Both the position numbers and the translations under genes were made by a program. 64,000 bases of DNA from Sialis fuliginosa (Eukaryota; Arthropoda; Insecta; Megaloptera; Sialidae): positions 20,769,638 through 20,833,637 of the forward strand of contig OY540815.1 of the NCBI GenBank assembly GCA_961205875.1, in the 5' to 3' direction. How positions within the stretch are numbered: position 1 is the first letter of the stretch; the number at the start of each line of letters is the position of its first letter. The notes beneath the pieces were generated by a model. That model did not search any database, was not told the origin of the DNA, and saw only the letters and a program-made list of their open reading frames with translations. This document shows positions 50,869 through 63,550 of this stretch, in pieces.

Positions 50869-53217
50869 TAATTAAAAAAACACGAAAACTACGAGATATA
50901 TTATATGAATTTAATTGACAAAAATACGTACATTTGATAAAAAAAATATTATAATTACTAAATACTTTAAATTGATTTTTTTTAATAATTCGAATGTATG
51001 CATAAATTGGTGATATAATAAATTAATGAATAATTTCATATTCTAGTTAAATTAATTTTTTATTTAATTTTTATTATTATAACTCAACTTTTACAGTTAG
51101 ATAAATATAAGAATTACGCCAAAGAAATCATAAGTGCCATATTTAAATAATAATAGGCAGTTTTGATACTTAAATATTGTAAATAGATCAACAAAAATAA
51201 TATTTCTTAACCTGAGGTTAGAAAATAATTATTTTAAATTTAAAATAAATTAAATTTATTTTTTTGCAAACTACCACAGATTAAGAAATACTAAAATATA
51301 ACCCTAAAATATATTTTTATAATTTACAGTTATCTATAGATAGGTCAAATTATATTTAATTCAAAATATCTTATCAGGGATTTTAAAACAAAATGTTTTT
51401 AATCCCTATATATTCTATTCATTTATAAAATCAGTGATATTTAAAGTGTGGGAGCCCAGAACTATGGAACGCTACTCTGTAGTAATATGGTACCATGTTA
51501 AACGAGATCTATTACATGTATAAATAATGAGTTACGTGATTTAAATACTTCTGGGCCCTTGTAAACAATTATATTTAATATTGCATGCAGCTTAATACTA
51601 ACTATATATAATAATAATTGCTTACTCTACTATTTAATTAAGAAATATAATTATTAATTATGAATCTCATGTAAAAATGTTAAAATTATTTATGTAAAAA
51701 AAATTGAGAAAAATAATAAATTAATAAAAAATTATATGAAATGATTTATTTATTAATGTTTTCACTTTATGAGACAATTGGGAAGGGGGGGGGGTATGTG
51801 GGGGTCAATTAATACGTCAAGATCATCTTATCTGGGACTCCTGAGCTGAAGTAAGCTAGAGAGAGAGATGGTAAGTAAATTAGTTTGCCAAAAAAAAGTC
51901 AGAATATATTAAATGGTCAATTTCAAGGTGAACCCATGGACGTACCCAGGGAGGGGCACAGGAGGGTTTGCTAATTGCTAAATTGATTTAGAGTAAGCTA
52001 TCTAGTTGACAAAAATCGTAGAAATTCACGTACGAAAATGTAATTGCGAAGTACAGAAACAATCGAATATTTAAGAAAAAAAGAAAAAATTACGCAATGT
52101 TTGTTTACAATAATGCCCTGTTCGAGCCTCCCCCCCCTTGCTACGGGGTCTTACGCGAAACGCGCTGACTAAATTAGTTTCTAAATAAAAATTTTCCACC
52201 CCCTCCCTGAACAAAATCCTTGGTACGCCCATGGGTGAAGCCATCTTCAAAATTCTCGCAAGTATGCTAAAAATTAAATTTTGCAACTAGGACAATAATA
52301 ATAATATACATAAGATAAAAATGTCAACAATAAGTGTTAATACTCGAGATATTATGTAGAAAACAATCGTCATAAAGAACAAGTAGTAAAAGAATACGTC
52401 ATTGGTGTAATATGTTAATACCATTGACGTCAGTTTAACAAAAAAAAAATAATATGTGTGGTAAATATGTAAATTCTCTTAAACCCTTTCTAAACGAATT
52501 TTATATAGTATTGAATAATGACTTTTCAAGATTTTCTGTCTACAATTTCAATGTTTAATTGCCCATCCATATATACAGGATGGTCCGGTTTGGGATACAG
52601 ATATTTTAAGAGCTGATTCCTTGGCTCATTGTGAGTAAAAAATTGTACGGGAAGGTAGGGTCTATCTTCAACACCCTCTGAGCTACAGGGTATTTAAAAA
52701 CTTCCTTCAGAGTAGTACTTACAAACAAAGATTATCTGGTAAGTTTCATAGGTAATTAACTAACGTATTTTTCAGTATTAGCATTAATGCTAGCCGTGTT
52801 TCCAGTTCAAAAAATATGTTTATTTTTTTGAAAATTTTTATGAAAATGACATTTTTCCACAAAAGTACCTACAATATGTGGTAGTTTTTATCATTATTTT
52901 GGTGTGTCATAATCTTACCTACAAATTCACTATACCAAGTTTGGACCTGGGTCTTACAGTTTTCCTGTTATAAATTTATCTAAAATTCAATATTTTTTAG
53001 TCATATTTCATGCTTCAATCACGGATATTCAAAAAAAGAAAATAGTTTACGTTCACGTCGGATCACAATCGAATTAAGAAAAATATGGCAATTACAACGA
53101 AAATTTTTAACAACTAAAAGTTTTGATTAAAAGAAAATAATATCAGTTTCGGGCATTTTAAATTTTAAATAATCCGATACTTAATTATTTTTTTTAATTT
53201 CCAGTTTCTATATAGCT

Positions 53218-53306
53218 TACTTATATTATAGTTAACGAGATATTTTGCTTTGGCTGAAAAGGACAGACGACAAAGTGAAATTAATAGGGTTTCTTCGGAA
53301 CCCTAA
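53218..53306 (+). repeat. Relative of the 50654 element, right end only
   Basis: gagatattttgctttggctg, gacgacaaagtgaaa and cggaaccctaa follow in the same order as at 50.8 kb. Confidence 0.45.
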
Positions 53307-54449
53307 AAAGTGTGATACTATTCCAAACCATCTTTTTTTATTTCCGCACCTAATTATCCATAATTTATGGATAGTAAGTACTCATAAAGATCATTAATTT
53401 GAACAACCAAGAGAAACCACTACGAATACATACGAGGTTATAATAGCAAGGACCACTATTTAATATTATGTCCTCTCTTTGGACCTGTTAATGCCAATAA
53501 GAAATATTTGTGGATGGCCATTGTATTCTACACGTATGCGTTTATTAATAAAAATGACTCATCACTAGATCAATGTCGCATTGTAATAATCATAAGACGA
53601 TAAAATAAAAACTTCATAATTTCCGTTGTGGTATTCTGAATTAATATACGTCATTATATAGATTTCGACACATAGTCACGAATTTTCCACATTTTTTGCT
53701 CCACTATATACAGTTGAAAAGTAACGGGTGTTTCCCTAAATAAATACAACTTAAAAAAAACTTGAATGGTCATATCCTCGAGTCATTTAAATTCAAGTTT
53801 AATGTCGGCCAGACCCATCCCCACCCCCTCTCTCGAGAGGCCTGGATAACTTTCGTAATAATACATTGTTGTAAGCACCAATATTATAGTTACAAATTTC
53901 AAAATATATATCCTAAATTGTAAGATATAACATTGTAGTATTAATATGTATAAACAAAAAACAAAATAAAATGCAATCGTAAGCAAATAAACTTGTAACA
54001 TAAACACTGCATTATTATTTATATGTAATAGCAGACGCCATTTTTTAATTTCAATAATGAAATCAATTCATTCAAATTGTAATCAAACAATTTAAATAAT
54101 CTCGTATATACAAACATTTGTAAACCAATAACTTCATACGACAGACGATACATATAAATGAACGCACATATGAATAAACATGATGTAAAAAGGAAAGTGA
54201 ATTGTGCCGGCAGTGTCATGGAAAGAGACACAACTTCCGTGTATCGTAGGTAGGGTCCAATTACAAGTCAGGTATACACAAATATCATGTGTTCTTGCAG
54301 ATGAGAGACAAATGCGTGAAAAATGTATTGTTACAAGCCGGTATTGTGCCTGAAACGAACTTATACTGTGAAAATAAAGTGATAATAAATGTGTGAAGCA
54401 GTTTTGTACTCAATTGTGTTCATAATAAGTTGTTTTCCGACAATTAACA

Positions 54450-57336
54450 ATGGATTTTTTCAACGTCTACCGTGTGCTATTGACCTTGACAGCTCTCCTG
54501 TCAAATCCGATTCTGCACGCATGCGCATATTCGTCCATGTATTACAGCACCGAAGGTAACTCCACTCGATTTTATTTATTTGTATATTATACTATAAAAT
54601 AAATGACTAATATAAAACTTTTTGTCGATTATGCGGATGTATATACTGGTTTATTTTTTCAGCTAATTTATGTTAATTCATTAATAATTTTTCATTCATT
54701 TTTAACCATTTTAAAGTGAAGAAGAAAATTCTTCTTTTTTTATTCTTCCTTACAATTGTAATATGTATATTTAAATAATTAGTTACTAACTAATAAATAT
54801 TATATCTTATTGTATTTATATTATTATAATAATTACAATTTGTCAATAAAAACCATTACTTAACAAAATTAAATATACATACTTATTTTTTCGTCAGGTA
54901 TAAAAATATTTTACGTAACATATTAATTTTCCAAATATCCCCCTCTTAGCCGGCTCTTTAAAATAGAATAAATATTAATATATTAAAAATAAATTAGTTT
55001 AAAAGGAATCGAAATCATTTTCTAAATATTTGTTTCTGATACTGGTCTTATCAAAATCAAAACAAAAGTAATGTTTATCACAAATGTACATAAATATGTG
55101 TATATGTTATAATGAATATTTATTTTAAATACACTGCGGACATACTTAAAAATTTTTCACTCCCATTACTATCAAACAATATCTATTTTTTTGGCTGCAT
55201 TTCAAACAAAATGAACTTTTTTTTAATGTATGTGTATCTAAAAACTGCTATATTTTTTACAGATAACATAATAATCAGAGTGAATAAATGCTGTGAAAAA
55301 GATGAAGTAATGGTCGGTACACGATGTACCAACATTACAGAAGTAGATACAAATCCTTTTGCTCCTGTCTTTTCCGTAGATGGCCAGGATAATATACAAG
55401 TAAATTAAAAATTATATACTCAATAATTAATAATAACACATGAAATATATTTCAGGTAAAAAATTATAAGTTTGCAATTGGTCTACCTGATTGTGGAAGT
55501 ATGCAGCAATGGCCTGTATATCATTACGAAAACTCAGATGATAAGCTTATGCTACTACCGAACGGACATCTGCGACATTACATCCATTATAAAAGTATTA
55601 GCCACGGAATTGAAGCTTCGCCGATGGATGGAAATGAGCCACATTTCTACGATTACGAACCAGGAAAATATTGCTTGGATAAAGTAAGTTTCAATTTTTA
55701 AAATAAAATAAAAAATTTTCTTTTAATATAATATACAATTATTTTTTCTTACAGAGACTGGATCAAAACGGCTCATTAGTATCCCAGTATGCAATAATAT
55801 GTAAACCCAATATGCCAACATTCTGGGAAGACTCAAATATGATCATACGAAAGATAGTAGATCCGTTCTTCCACGTCATAGCTATAATTTGTTATTTGTT
55901 TGTAGCGGTTGTGTATTTTGTGATCCCTACATTGAGAGATCTGAGCGGGAACATTGTAACGACAATAGCTCTATGTTTACTGACGAGCACGGCAGCAAAT
56001 CTTGTGTATATTTTTACCGAGTTTAGTAGTCATGTTAGCTTTTTAATAGCAGGTAAGAATTTTTGTATTATGTTTAAAATTAATCTTAATTTATTTAAAT
56101 TTTCAGAAATATTTATGTACTTAAGTATTCTTGGGGCATTTTTTTGGCTGAACAGTTTAGGTTATTATATTTGGAAAATGTTTAGGTAAGTTGTAAAGAA
56201 TGTAGTTTTAAGTATTTATCAAAAATAATTACATAATTCTTTTAGGTCTCGAAACGTCTTCCTACGAGTGACAGATGGCCGAAAGTACTGCTACTATTCA
56301 TTTTATGCATGGGGATGTACGCTAACGCTAGGAGTAATAGCCATTTTTGCATACGTCATGTTCTCAAACCCAAACGATCAAAAGTCAATTATGCACGATC
56401 AAGAAACCATAGGTAAAATTAAGTCCATTAATTGGTTACTTTAGAAATGTAATAATATAAAGTTAATGTATTTCAGGTTGGGTTGGCGTTACTGTATTTT
56501 TCACACCGGTCGCGTGTACGATTTTAGTTAATATATATTTTTATACTACGACTCTTCAAATTTTGAATCGAATGCATACGTATGGCAGAATTCATCATAA
56601 ACTAAAACATAGGTAAGACATATTGTTATTATTTTATAGGGTCTACAACAAGGCAGAATTCTGAAAGGCAGACATGGACAAAAGGCAGACACAGACAAAA
56701 GGCAGACACTGACAAAAGGCAGTCACAGACAAAAAACAAACTTCCAAAAGGCAGACACAGACAAAAGGCAAACTCCCAAAAAGCAGACATGGATAGTCTG
56801 CCTTGTGTTCATGTTGGCCTTTTGGGATTCAGCCTTTTGTCCATGTCAGCCTTTTGGAAGTTTGTCTTTTGTCTGTCTGCCTTTTAGGATTCGACCTTTT
56901 GTCCAGATTCCTATTTTATATGGGTTATTCAAAAAACAAAATAACTAATTCATTTTCTTACATATGATAGAATATCCCTAAACAGTTGTTTAACAAGATG
57001 TATTTTAAAATATTTTCATAAACAATCAAAAACATTATTTTCAGTTTCCGAATGTTCATGCTGCTATTTGTCGTCATGTCGATAAGTTGGCTGTTCCTAC
57101 TCCTCTCATGGATCAAATTCGACGCCCTGTACTATTCTTATGTCTTTGTTAACTCAATACAACCAATATTGTTCATTTACATTTGCGTGTACGACCAAAA
57201 GCATGTATCGTTTCTACTACGTAAAGTTTGCTGCTACGCTAACTGCGTGTTCCCTTGCTGTCGGCCTGACCCAGAATGCACCGGGCCTGGAGAGTGGGGG
57301 GACGAATTACAAGCCATGAACACGGGGATCTATTAG
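54450..57336 (+). CDS. Methuselah-like class B GPCR, full ectodomain
   Basis: Eight exons: 54450-54555, 55263-55399, 55456-55683, 55755-56052, 56107-56185, 56246-56412, 56477-56612, 57045-57336; 480 aa, in frame. A signal peptide (YRVLLTLTALLSNPILHACA) leads an ectodomain of about 185 residues with methuselah-type cysteines (NKCCEKDEVMVG, RCTNIT, LPDCGSMQQW, YCLDK, IICKPN). Seven membrane segments follow, with PTLRDLSGNIV, ILGAFFWLNSLGYYIW, TIGWVGVTVFFTP, MSISWLFLLLSW and a last segment ending QPILFIYICVYD. The tail is cysteine-rich (VCCYANCVFPCC), a likely palmitoylation site. A 79-nt exon with the same phases as in the 36.3-kb gene marks the two as paralogues. The tail and length suggest an Mthl5-type receptor, but I am not sure. 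It is nested opposite AQR. Confidence 0.94.
56650..56915. repeat. Palindromic minisatellite in receptor intron 7
   Basis: About seven units of aaaaggcagacacagac on one strand are followed by about six complementary units (gccttttgtc type). The block can fold on itself and fills over half of the intron. Confidence 0.75.
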
Positions 57337-59000
57337 TTCAATCAATAATGAGAAAATTATTGTGTTTTTAATTTGATATATATTCATACGTAAAGTTGAA
57401 TCTCCGTCGTAATTGTAATAATTCTATCTACGCAGCTAAAATTAATTATCTTTGAATTTTATATACATTCCTTCCAAAAGACTGTTCCAAATAAGAATTT
57501 TTATATTTTATAAATTCTATTGTGATTTTTATTTGTATCTCCTTCAGGCCCGCCGCAAGAGATAAAAACATCAATTTGGTCTCAAATAATAGACCCAAAA
57601 AACTGAGCGGGCCTGATCTTTAATTCTATAAAAATTTTACAAGATTTTTTATATACATTTTTTACAATTTTAACTCAATTTTTATGTACTTAAATTAATA
57701 ATATTTTCTTTTATATATCACCAAAATATATTTATATTTGCTTCCACTTATTTATAACTTGAATTAATTATAGTTCAGTCATCAGAACAAAAATACTGGA
57801 GTTAGTAGATTAGAAAGTTTAGAACACAGCAATAACAAATTACAAAGCTGCCTAAAATCAGTTTTTTGGAAAAAAACTGGAACTACCGTTTAATAAAATT
57901 TCAAACAAACAATTAATCGGACTATTACGTACAAATACAAATTGTTTAGATTATTACTTTAAAGATGACATACACATTTTAAAATTTAAGTGTCAAATTT
58001 AAAAAATAGTACACGATTTTATCGTAAATAAATAATAATAATAATAAAATACTTTTGTGATAGTGACCAAACTTGGTATAATAATCTCCTATAGTCATAA
58101 TATTTAATTTAATTTTCAATACTTTGATCTGCTAATTCTTTATAGTCATTTATAATGGAAATAGTAATTATTATTATTCACCGTAGTCAAAGAAATGAAG
58201 GATTTATTTAATTTAACTGAATAGGGAACGCCCGTTAATTACATAAGAATGATTTAAAAAATTTTCAATATCCAAAATTAACATTAAACGTTATAAATAT
58301 TACTAACATGACCAAATTAATTATTTTAATAATTAATTAATAAAATAATTATATTTTAAAATTTCTAAGATGATATTTAAACATTTTCATTTAAAAATTA
58401 CATAAAACCTGATTTAAAAAAAACCGTAATTTTTCACATGCCTGTGTTATTATAAAATTAATTTTTGTCTTTGTAGAATTGATCATTCTGGCAACTGAGC
58501 CCGTTATTTACTTCTAATACTTATTTGAAGAAATAAAGATTAGTTTTTACACACTTTTAAACACAAATATTTATAATACAACAAAAATGCACATGAATGT
58601 ATTCATATAATGTATGTATAAGTTTTTTAAATATCCACATTAAGACAAACTGAAAGTATTACGTGATACATAAAAAATGACAATGCCGCTTAGCCTTTTT
58701 TAATAATTAGTGCCTTAAGATCACTTTTATATACTGTAGCTATTGTATTTTATAATAAATTATTCTTCAATTATGTTTTTGTTTTAATTTATATAAAAAA
58801 TCAAATTTAATTTTTGTTAGGTTAGAAATTTTCATATTTGGTAAGTATGTATATTAATTTATTAATATTGCTCATACTGTAACTTTCATAATGCCTGCAT
58901 CCTGCATTACGCATATAAATAGTCATAATTTTGATATCTGAAAGGATTTTACCGACTTACTAAATAAACCGATACTAGAGAAAATATTTAAAAAATTTAC
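57337..59000. other. 3' flank of second receptor and last part of AQR intron 6
   Basis: AT-rich and non-coding. A duplicated gcgggcctga/caggcccgc pair around 57.55-57.61 kb suggests a tiny palindromic insert. Nothing else recognised. Confidence 0.45.
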
Positions 59001-60504
59001 CTGGCTGAAAAGATGTCCTTCTGGTCTACGATTCAAGGCTGCCAACTGACACCGCACAACAAGGTGGCAATCGTCAAGGACAGTGTTGAAGAACCGTCGT
59101 GTTGGTAACAGTGCCTCCAAATCGATGATAAATTCAAGAAACCGCTCACAATAATGCACCTATTAAATAAAAGTATAGTCAAAAATAGAACGGAAAAAAA
59201 AAACAATATTATCTCACTTTGTCACTAGAAATTTCTCCCTCTTCCGGAATACTTTCAAGAATATCGACAAATTTCAACATCAAGCTGTGTAAAAACTTTC
59301 TTTCCCATGTAAGTTTCTCTAGTTGATCTGGAGGATCTTTCTTTTGAATAGCTCTCCAATATTTACGCCATTTTGGACACATTTTGAATTCTTGTTCCCT
59401 CCGGGCTGGTTGTAATGAAGCCCACATTGATAAAGAAACTAATCTTTTAACCTTGAAAAAAAGGTAAGAAATAGTAATTCAATAAATAAAAATTATTATA
59501 TCAACTTTAAAGTTGTTAATAATATAAAATAATCAATAAAATAAAAATTGAAATTGTAACCTTGAAAAAGTAGTAATATAATATGAAAATGTTGAAATAT
59601 TTGCTTTAATTTTAATTTTAAAGATGAAAAAAAGAATTTAAAAAATAAAAAGTTATTTTGGAGGAGCTGGGATTTGAACCCAGGACTTTCAGCATGCGAA
59701 GCAGACACTCTACCACTGAGTTACACCCCCTTATGGCAGACTACTCTAATATAACAACAAACTTGACAGTTAGTGGTAACTGAACATTAATATAAATTTT
59801 AAAATCAAAATTTTAGCATAAACTTACTTGGTCTCTGCAAATAGCCACTTCCATACTGTTGAAACAATGGTTTAAGAAAACTAACAATGCCGTTTGTTCT
59901 TTTAAAGATACAGTAGGACTACTTTGTAAACATGCTGTTAAAACTTGTTGGAAGAATGCTCCGAAATGTTCACTGTGGTTTACAAAAGCCTAAAAGAATG
60001 AAATTCAAATAAATTCTGAAATTTACACTGTAATTATAGTTTTATTTACCTGCCACGCTTGTACACGTTCACGAAACTTTTCATTTAGCATAACGACAAT
60101 TGACATCATATGAGCTAAAGACGATCCAGGTTTGTAGTTAGGCCATAAATAGTTCTCTAAGTACTGGCTGAATTCTAGAACCATTATACGTCGAATTGCA
60201 AAACTGTAAGTTTAAAAAGATTTGGGTAAAAATGTAGAATAATTTTATTCTACACTACTTACTTGTAGCCTCGTATCTCTTGGAAATAAATATCTTCTAT
60301 GATTTGTGGATTATACGGTTTGTGTTTAGTATGTGGGGCCCAATAATCCTCAGCAAGCTATTGAAATAATTAATGTTTTATATTATTTTTAGGTTAGGTG
60401 TAATAAAGTAAATGTTACTTTACCTCGGTTATGTGATCTGCATTTATCTGCTCCACAGTTGGAGTAATTAGTTTTATTGTACTAACTGCCGCAGTTGTAG
60501 CCAT
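59001..60504 (-). CDS. AQR: Aquarius intron-binding helicase, exons 1-6
   Basis: 5' block of AQR. Exons in reading order: 60504-60424, 60357-60263, 60204-60050, 59989-59828, 59451-59218, 59159-59001. They encode about the first 295 residues, the N-terminal helical (ARM-like) region that docks AQR on Syf1 and the U2 particle. Human-like stretches are [42 protein letters not shown] and [20 protein letters not shown]. The start ATG opens [21 protein letters not shown] as in vertebrates. Oddity: in exon 3 the frame changes by one between RRIMV and LEFSQYL, explained by one extra base in the run gaaac at about 60177-60182; both sides are conserved. Exon 4 to 5 spans a short intron carrying a tRNA-like gene. 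Exon 6 splices across 39.6 kb to 19405. Confidence 0.95.
59659..59730 (-). tRNA. tRNA-Ala (anticodon CGC), possibly diverged
   Basis: 72 bases in AQR intron 4, on the AQR strand. Acceptor GGGGGTG pairs with CTCCTCC except at one position. The D arm is ACTC-AGTGGTA-GAGT, the anticodon loop TTCGCAT, the T arm CTGGG-TTCAAAT-CCCAG and the discriminator A. A G3:U70 pair, the alanine identity mark, is present. The A box (TAACTCAGTGG) and B box (GGTTCAAATCC) are good, and a TTTTT terminator follows within about 15 bases. Mismatches at 6:67 and 29:41 set it apart from standard insect tRNA-Ala, so it may be a weak or decaying copy. Confidence 0.75.
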
Positions 60505-62981
60505 TTTTAAATCTTAATTTAAAGAATATTTGGAAAAATATTTATGAGTGTTTCAAAACATTCAAAACGATACGTTTCGTTTGAAGTTTACATTTGGTCT
60601 ATATCTTGGATATTACAGATTGAATAGTATAAAATGTAGAAGTCTGTAAATATTGTACATATGGTTCCCACTACAGGCCGATAGGTGACAAAAAATAAAC
60701 AATAAATATAAACATAAAACATGGACCGTGCATTCTGTGGTATAAAATTTCTTCGAAACAGTGAGAGAGATGCGGTGGCGTTTTGGATATATCTATCTCT
60801 TTTTCTAAGAAGATAGAAATAGTTACTCCTGTTAAAATAAGCACAAGTATATCCCAAATCATATTCTATTTCTTTCTTTTGACACGGCTCTGTTTTCGAA
60901 TCAAAGGCAATAACGGCATTAACTAAATTACGCAAATTACTAACACTGACCATTTACTTACTTCCAGTAGCGTACCTATGGGGGGGGGGGGGAGTTAGAT
61001 TTTTTGCCCACGTCCCCCTTAAAAAAATCCTAGTTACAGCACTAACAGGAGAGGGCTTGTCTATTGCTATCAATCCTATCATATAAGTTTGATACCTCGT
61101 TCAAAGTGCTTGTTAGCTAAAAAAATATTCAATTTCTTTATAATACCCGACATAAGAAATCATATTTTTTCGGTTATCATGTTATGACTTAAGATCATCA
61201 AAATAATCTAAATATGTACCTATTACAACAAAGAAAATAAGTTACAAAGGAGACAATATCATGTGTATCTAATGTTTCTACTTTGATCATAATGTCATCC
61301 TGTCTGATAGGCGACCGTTACCGGACCGGATATTGACTTTTGTTTGTTTTGTCATTCACAATAAAACGTAAAACTTTGCCAGGGCCGTCGCATCGCGTAG
61401 GGCCTATAGCTGATGGGAGGATGATGATTGGGGCTTTGGGACCCCGGGGCAACAATTATATGCAAAATATAAAAATGGAAGACCTTTTTTTTTCGTCGGC
61501 TCCAATTTTTACGCTGCTGCGGGAGCCCTCTAAAAAGTTTTGAATAAAAAATTATTTAATTACTTTCTTAATATTAATTAATTTTCTTTCTTTTAAATAG
61601 TTACAATTTTTATTTTTATAGACGTTGAATTATCTTCAAGATTCGGTGTAATGTATAGATAAATATCCATATAGAATTTTATGTTTAAAAAACCTTTTCT
61701 GCTCTTTTTTATAGAAGTATTCTAGCAATATTTTGTCTTACTTTTATATACACCCAACTCTTTTTTTTAATGGTCTTTTTTACACGATTTTGAAATAACA
61801 CGGTCCACAAAGAAGAACAAATACACTTTTTTCACGAATTTTTTGTTCTTATACGAATTTAAAACTTGAAAAACCAGCATTTGATTACAGATATCTTAAT
61901 AAAAAGAAATATCATATGTGTAGAGAAAAAAAACTACTAAATAGGGCCGTAACTAGATACTCTAGGACTCCGGGCTGCAAATGATCGAGGGGCCCATTTA
62001 TCTTCCCACTTTCGTGTATTCGGAGGCAGCCCCGAGGCACTACCCCGAGTTACGGCCCTATACTATTAAACAAGATATTAAAAATAATTATCTTATTTTT
62101 TATCCATACCTTGTATATTGTGCATTTTTCATATAAAGCGTAGTATAGTATATAGAAATAATTTTAAACCTTTCTTCTATTAGATTTTCTTTCAATATAA
62201 GATTATAAGGCACTATAGCACCGTTAACCTAATTCCACATATTCTTCAAAAGAAATATCTTTCATTTCAGCTGCTTTCATAGAAAGAGACAACCACAAAT
62301 AGAATTTTTCGATATTACAGCGTTTATACTGTGTGCCAATTACTAATGTCGTATTTCGAAATGAAAAGGAATATACTTTTTTAAGGTCGTTACTTTGCTT
62401 TCAAATTAAAACATATATAAACCCAATATAATTAAATTACAATTATTGTAAAGTTTAAGTGTAATTGATAGTGTTCACAAGTGCAAGTCAAATTAACATA
62501 ATCGAATAAATTGAAAAAAAATCATACGGTACGAAACACTAGTACGCGATGTTCAACTCGCATTTGACAAATTTTTGTATATTATATTTATTTCATCGGT
62601 CGTCACGTTACGCCACTGATTTCATCGTGCGATTTACTAATATCCCCCCCCCCCTTTCCAGTAATTATTATCAAAAGTAGAGCATGTCAGTAAAATCAAT
62701 GTCTAACAATAAGAAAGAAGAGATACGCATAAGTTTCATTATCCTTGTTATCTGATCCTTTGGCCCTCCACTTGTTACGTAATGGTAGTTGTATGACAGT
62801 ACACGGTCTTCTGGGAATTGATAAAACTTGCAGATTTTCTTTAAGGGAACTTGTTGAACACCGCACAAATGTACCTACCTATATAAATATTACTTCTTAA
62901 TCTTATATTATAGTTTTTCCATTTGGGTGTTTTTAGAAATAAGAATTAAATTCTGTGAAGCATATAGGTATTAATATATAT
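60505..62981. other. AQR upstream region with transposon remnants
   Basis: The first few hundred bases must include the AQR promoter. 60820-60905 matches 32926-33000 in reverse (acagagccgtgtc, tttgggatatacttgt). A cagtagcgtacctat end followed by poly-G starts at 60966. 61377-61530 holds agggccgt and gggaccccggggcaa, as in the 37.8-kb fragment. No supported gene. Confidence 0.45.
61942..62060. mobile_element. Tiny hAT-like element, TAGGGCCGTAACTAG ends
   Basis: TAGGGCCGTAACTAG at the left and gagttacggcccta at the right enclose 119 bases. The flanks share TACTA imperfectly. Related ends occur near 29.9, 37.9 and 61.4 kb. Confidence 0.55.
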
Positions 62982-63239
62982 CAGCGGTTCTTAAAATAGG
63001 GTCCGTAAAACATGTTTGGCATAAATTAAAGTACTTTTACATTTCTATTTACTTACCAGTGATTAATTAATATCTAATGACCTTCTTTGTTTTTCTATCA
63101 GGGAACCAAGGGTTATTTTAGTGAGTAGCTTTGTTTCTGCAATTGTAAAAATGAAAAGTGCAGTTGTAAAAGCAAATTTGTGTAGTGCAAAAAATTGAAA
63201 CAAGGGGGTCCTTAGACTAGATAACTTTAAGAACCGCTG
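62982..63239. mobile_element. hAT MITE, CAGCGGTTCTTAAA ends
   Basis: CAGCGGTTCTTAAA and its near-complement TTTAAGAACCGCTG enclose 258 bases. Flanks ATATATAT and ATATGTAT are a 7/8 target duplication. These ends are widespread among animal hAT elements. Confidence 0.75.
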
Positions 63240-63550
63240 ATATGTATTATACCTATTTTAAACTTACCATAGGGGGGCGTAATAAAACTAAATGGGGGAC
63301 GTGAGCATATCGTGGAAAAATCTTATTAAAAAATTATTTAATTTGAGAATTGTGATTGAAAATTGTGTCGCAAATACTAAAAGGTTGAGAAACGCTGCTC
63401 TAGAGCTTAGGTCAAACGGTTCAGTAGCTAGAATGCTGTGATATATAGACATATTATAAGATCTTCAGATATTAATAATGTGAACAATTTTTAACTTATT
63501 TAATAAAAAAAAACTATTGTGGATTTTATTTTTTAATAGGGCCTGCAATG

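Larger units (their letters stand above)
49506..54449. other. Spacer between the two receptor genes
   Basis: AT-rich, non-coding. Apart from the two related repeats listed below it shows a poly-G run near 51.8 kb, a retroposon-like stretch near 52.56-52.75 kb (atacaggatggtccgg onward), and a GC-richer block near 52.1 kb. No third receptor or receptor fragment was found. Confidence 0.5.
19406..59000 (-). other. Giant AQR intron 6 with nested genes
   Basis: The intron lies between a gtaaat donor after HLFSQ and a ccccag acceptor before [13 protein letters not shown]. Human AQR reads straight through this point (HLFSQLLDML), so the joint is secure. It is about 39.6 kb, while the other AQR introns are under 1 kb. 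On the opposite strand it contains two complete methuselah-like receptor genes, plus the mobile elements listed separately. The stretches 20679-21179, 24924-25372, 26791-27934, 30056-32031, 33000-36314, 44956-46584 and 57337-59000 showed no gene or clear element beyond poly-A/T, poly-G runs and short palindromes such as the GGCGCC pair near 31.2 kb. Confidence 0.9.

Noticed and set aside
36315-57336. The two receptor genes as one gene
   Set aside because: Each has its own signal peptide, seven membrane segments and stop codon, with about 5 kb between.
60588-60953. 121-codon minus-strand frame upstream of AQR
   Set aside because: No domain, and part of it is a repeat also found at 32.9 kb.
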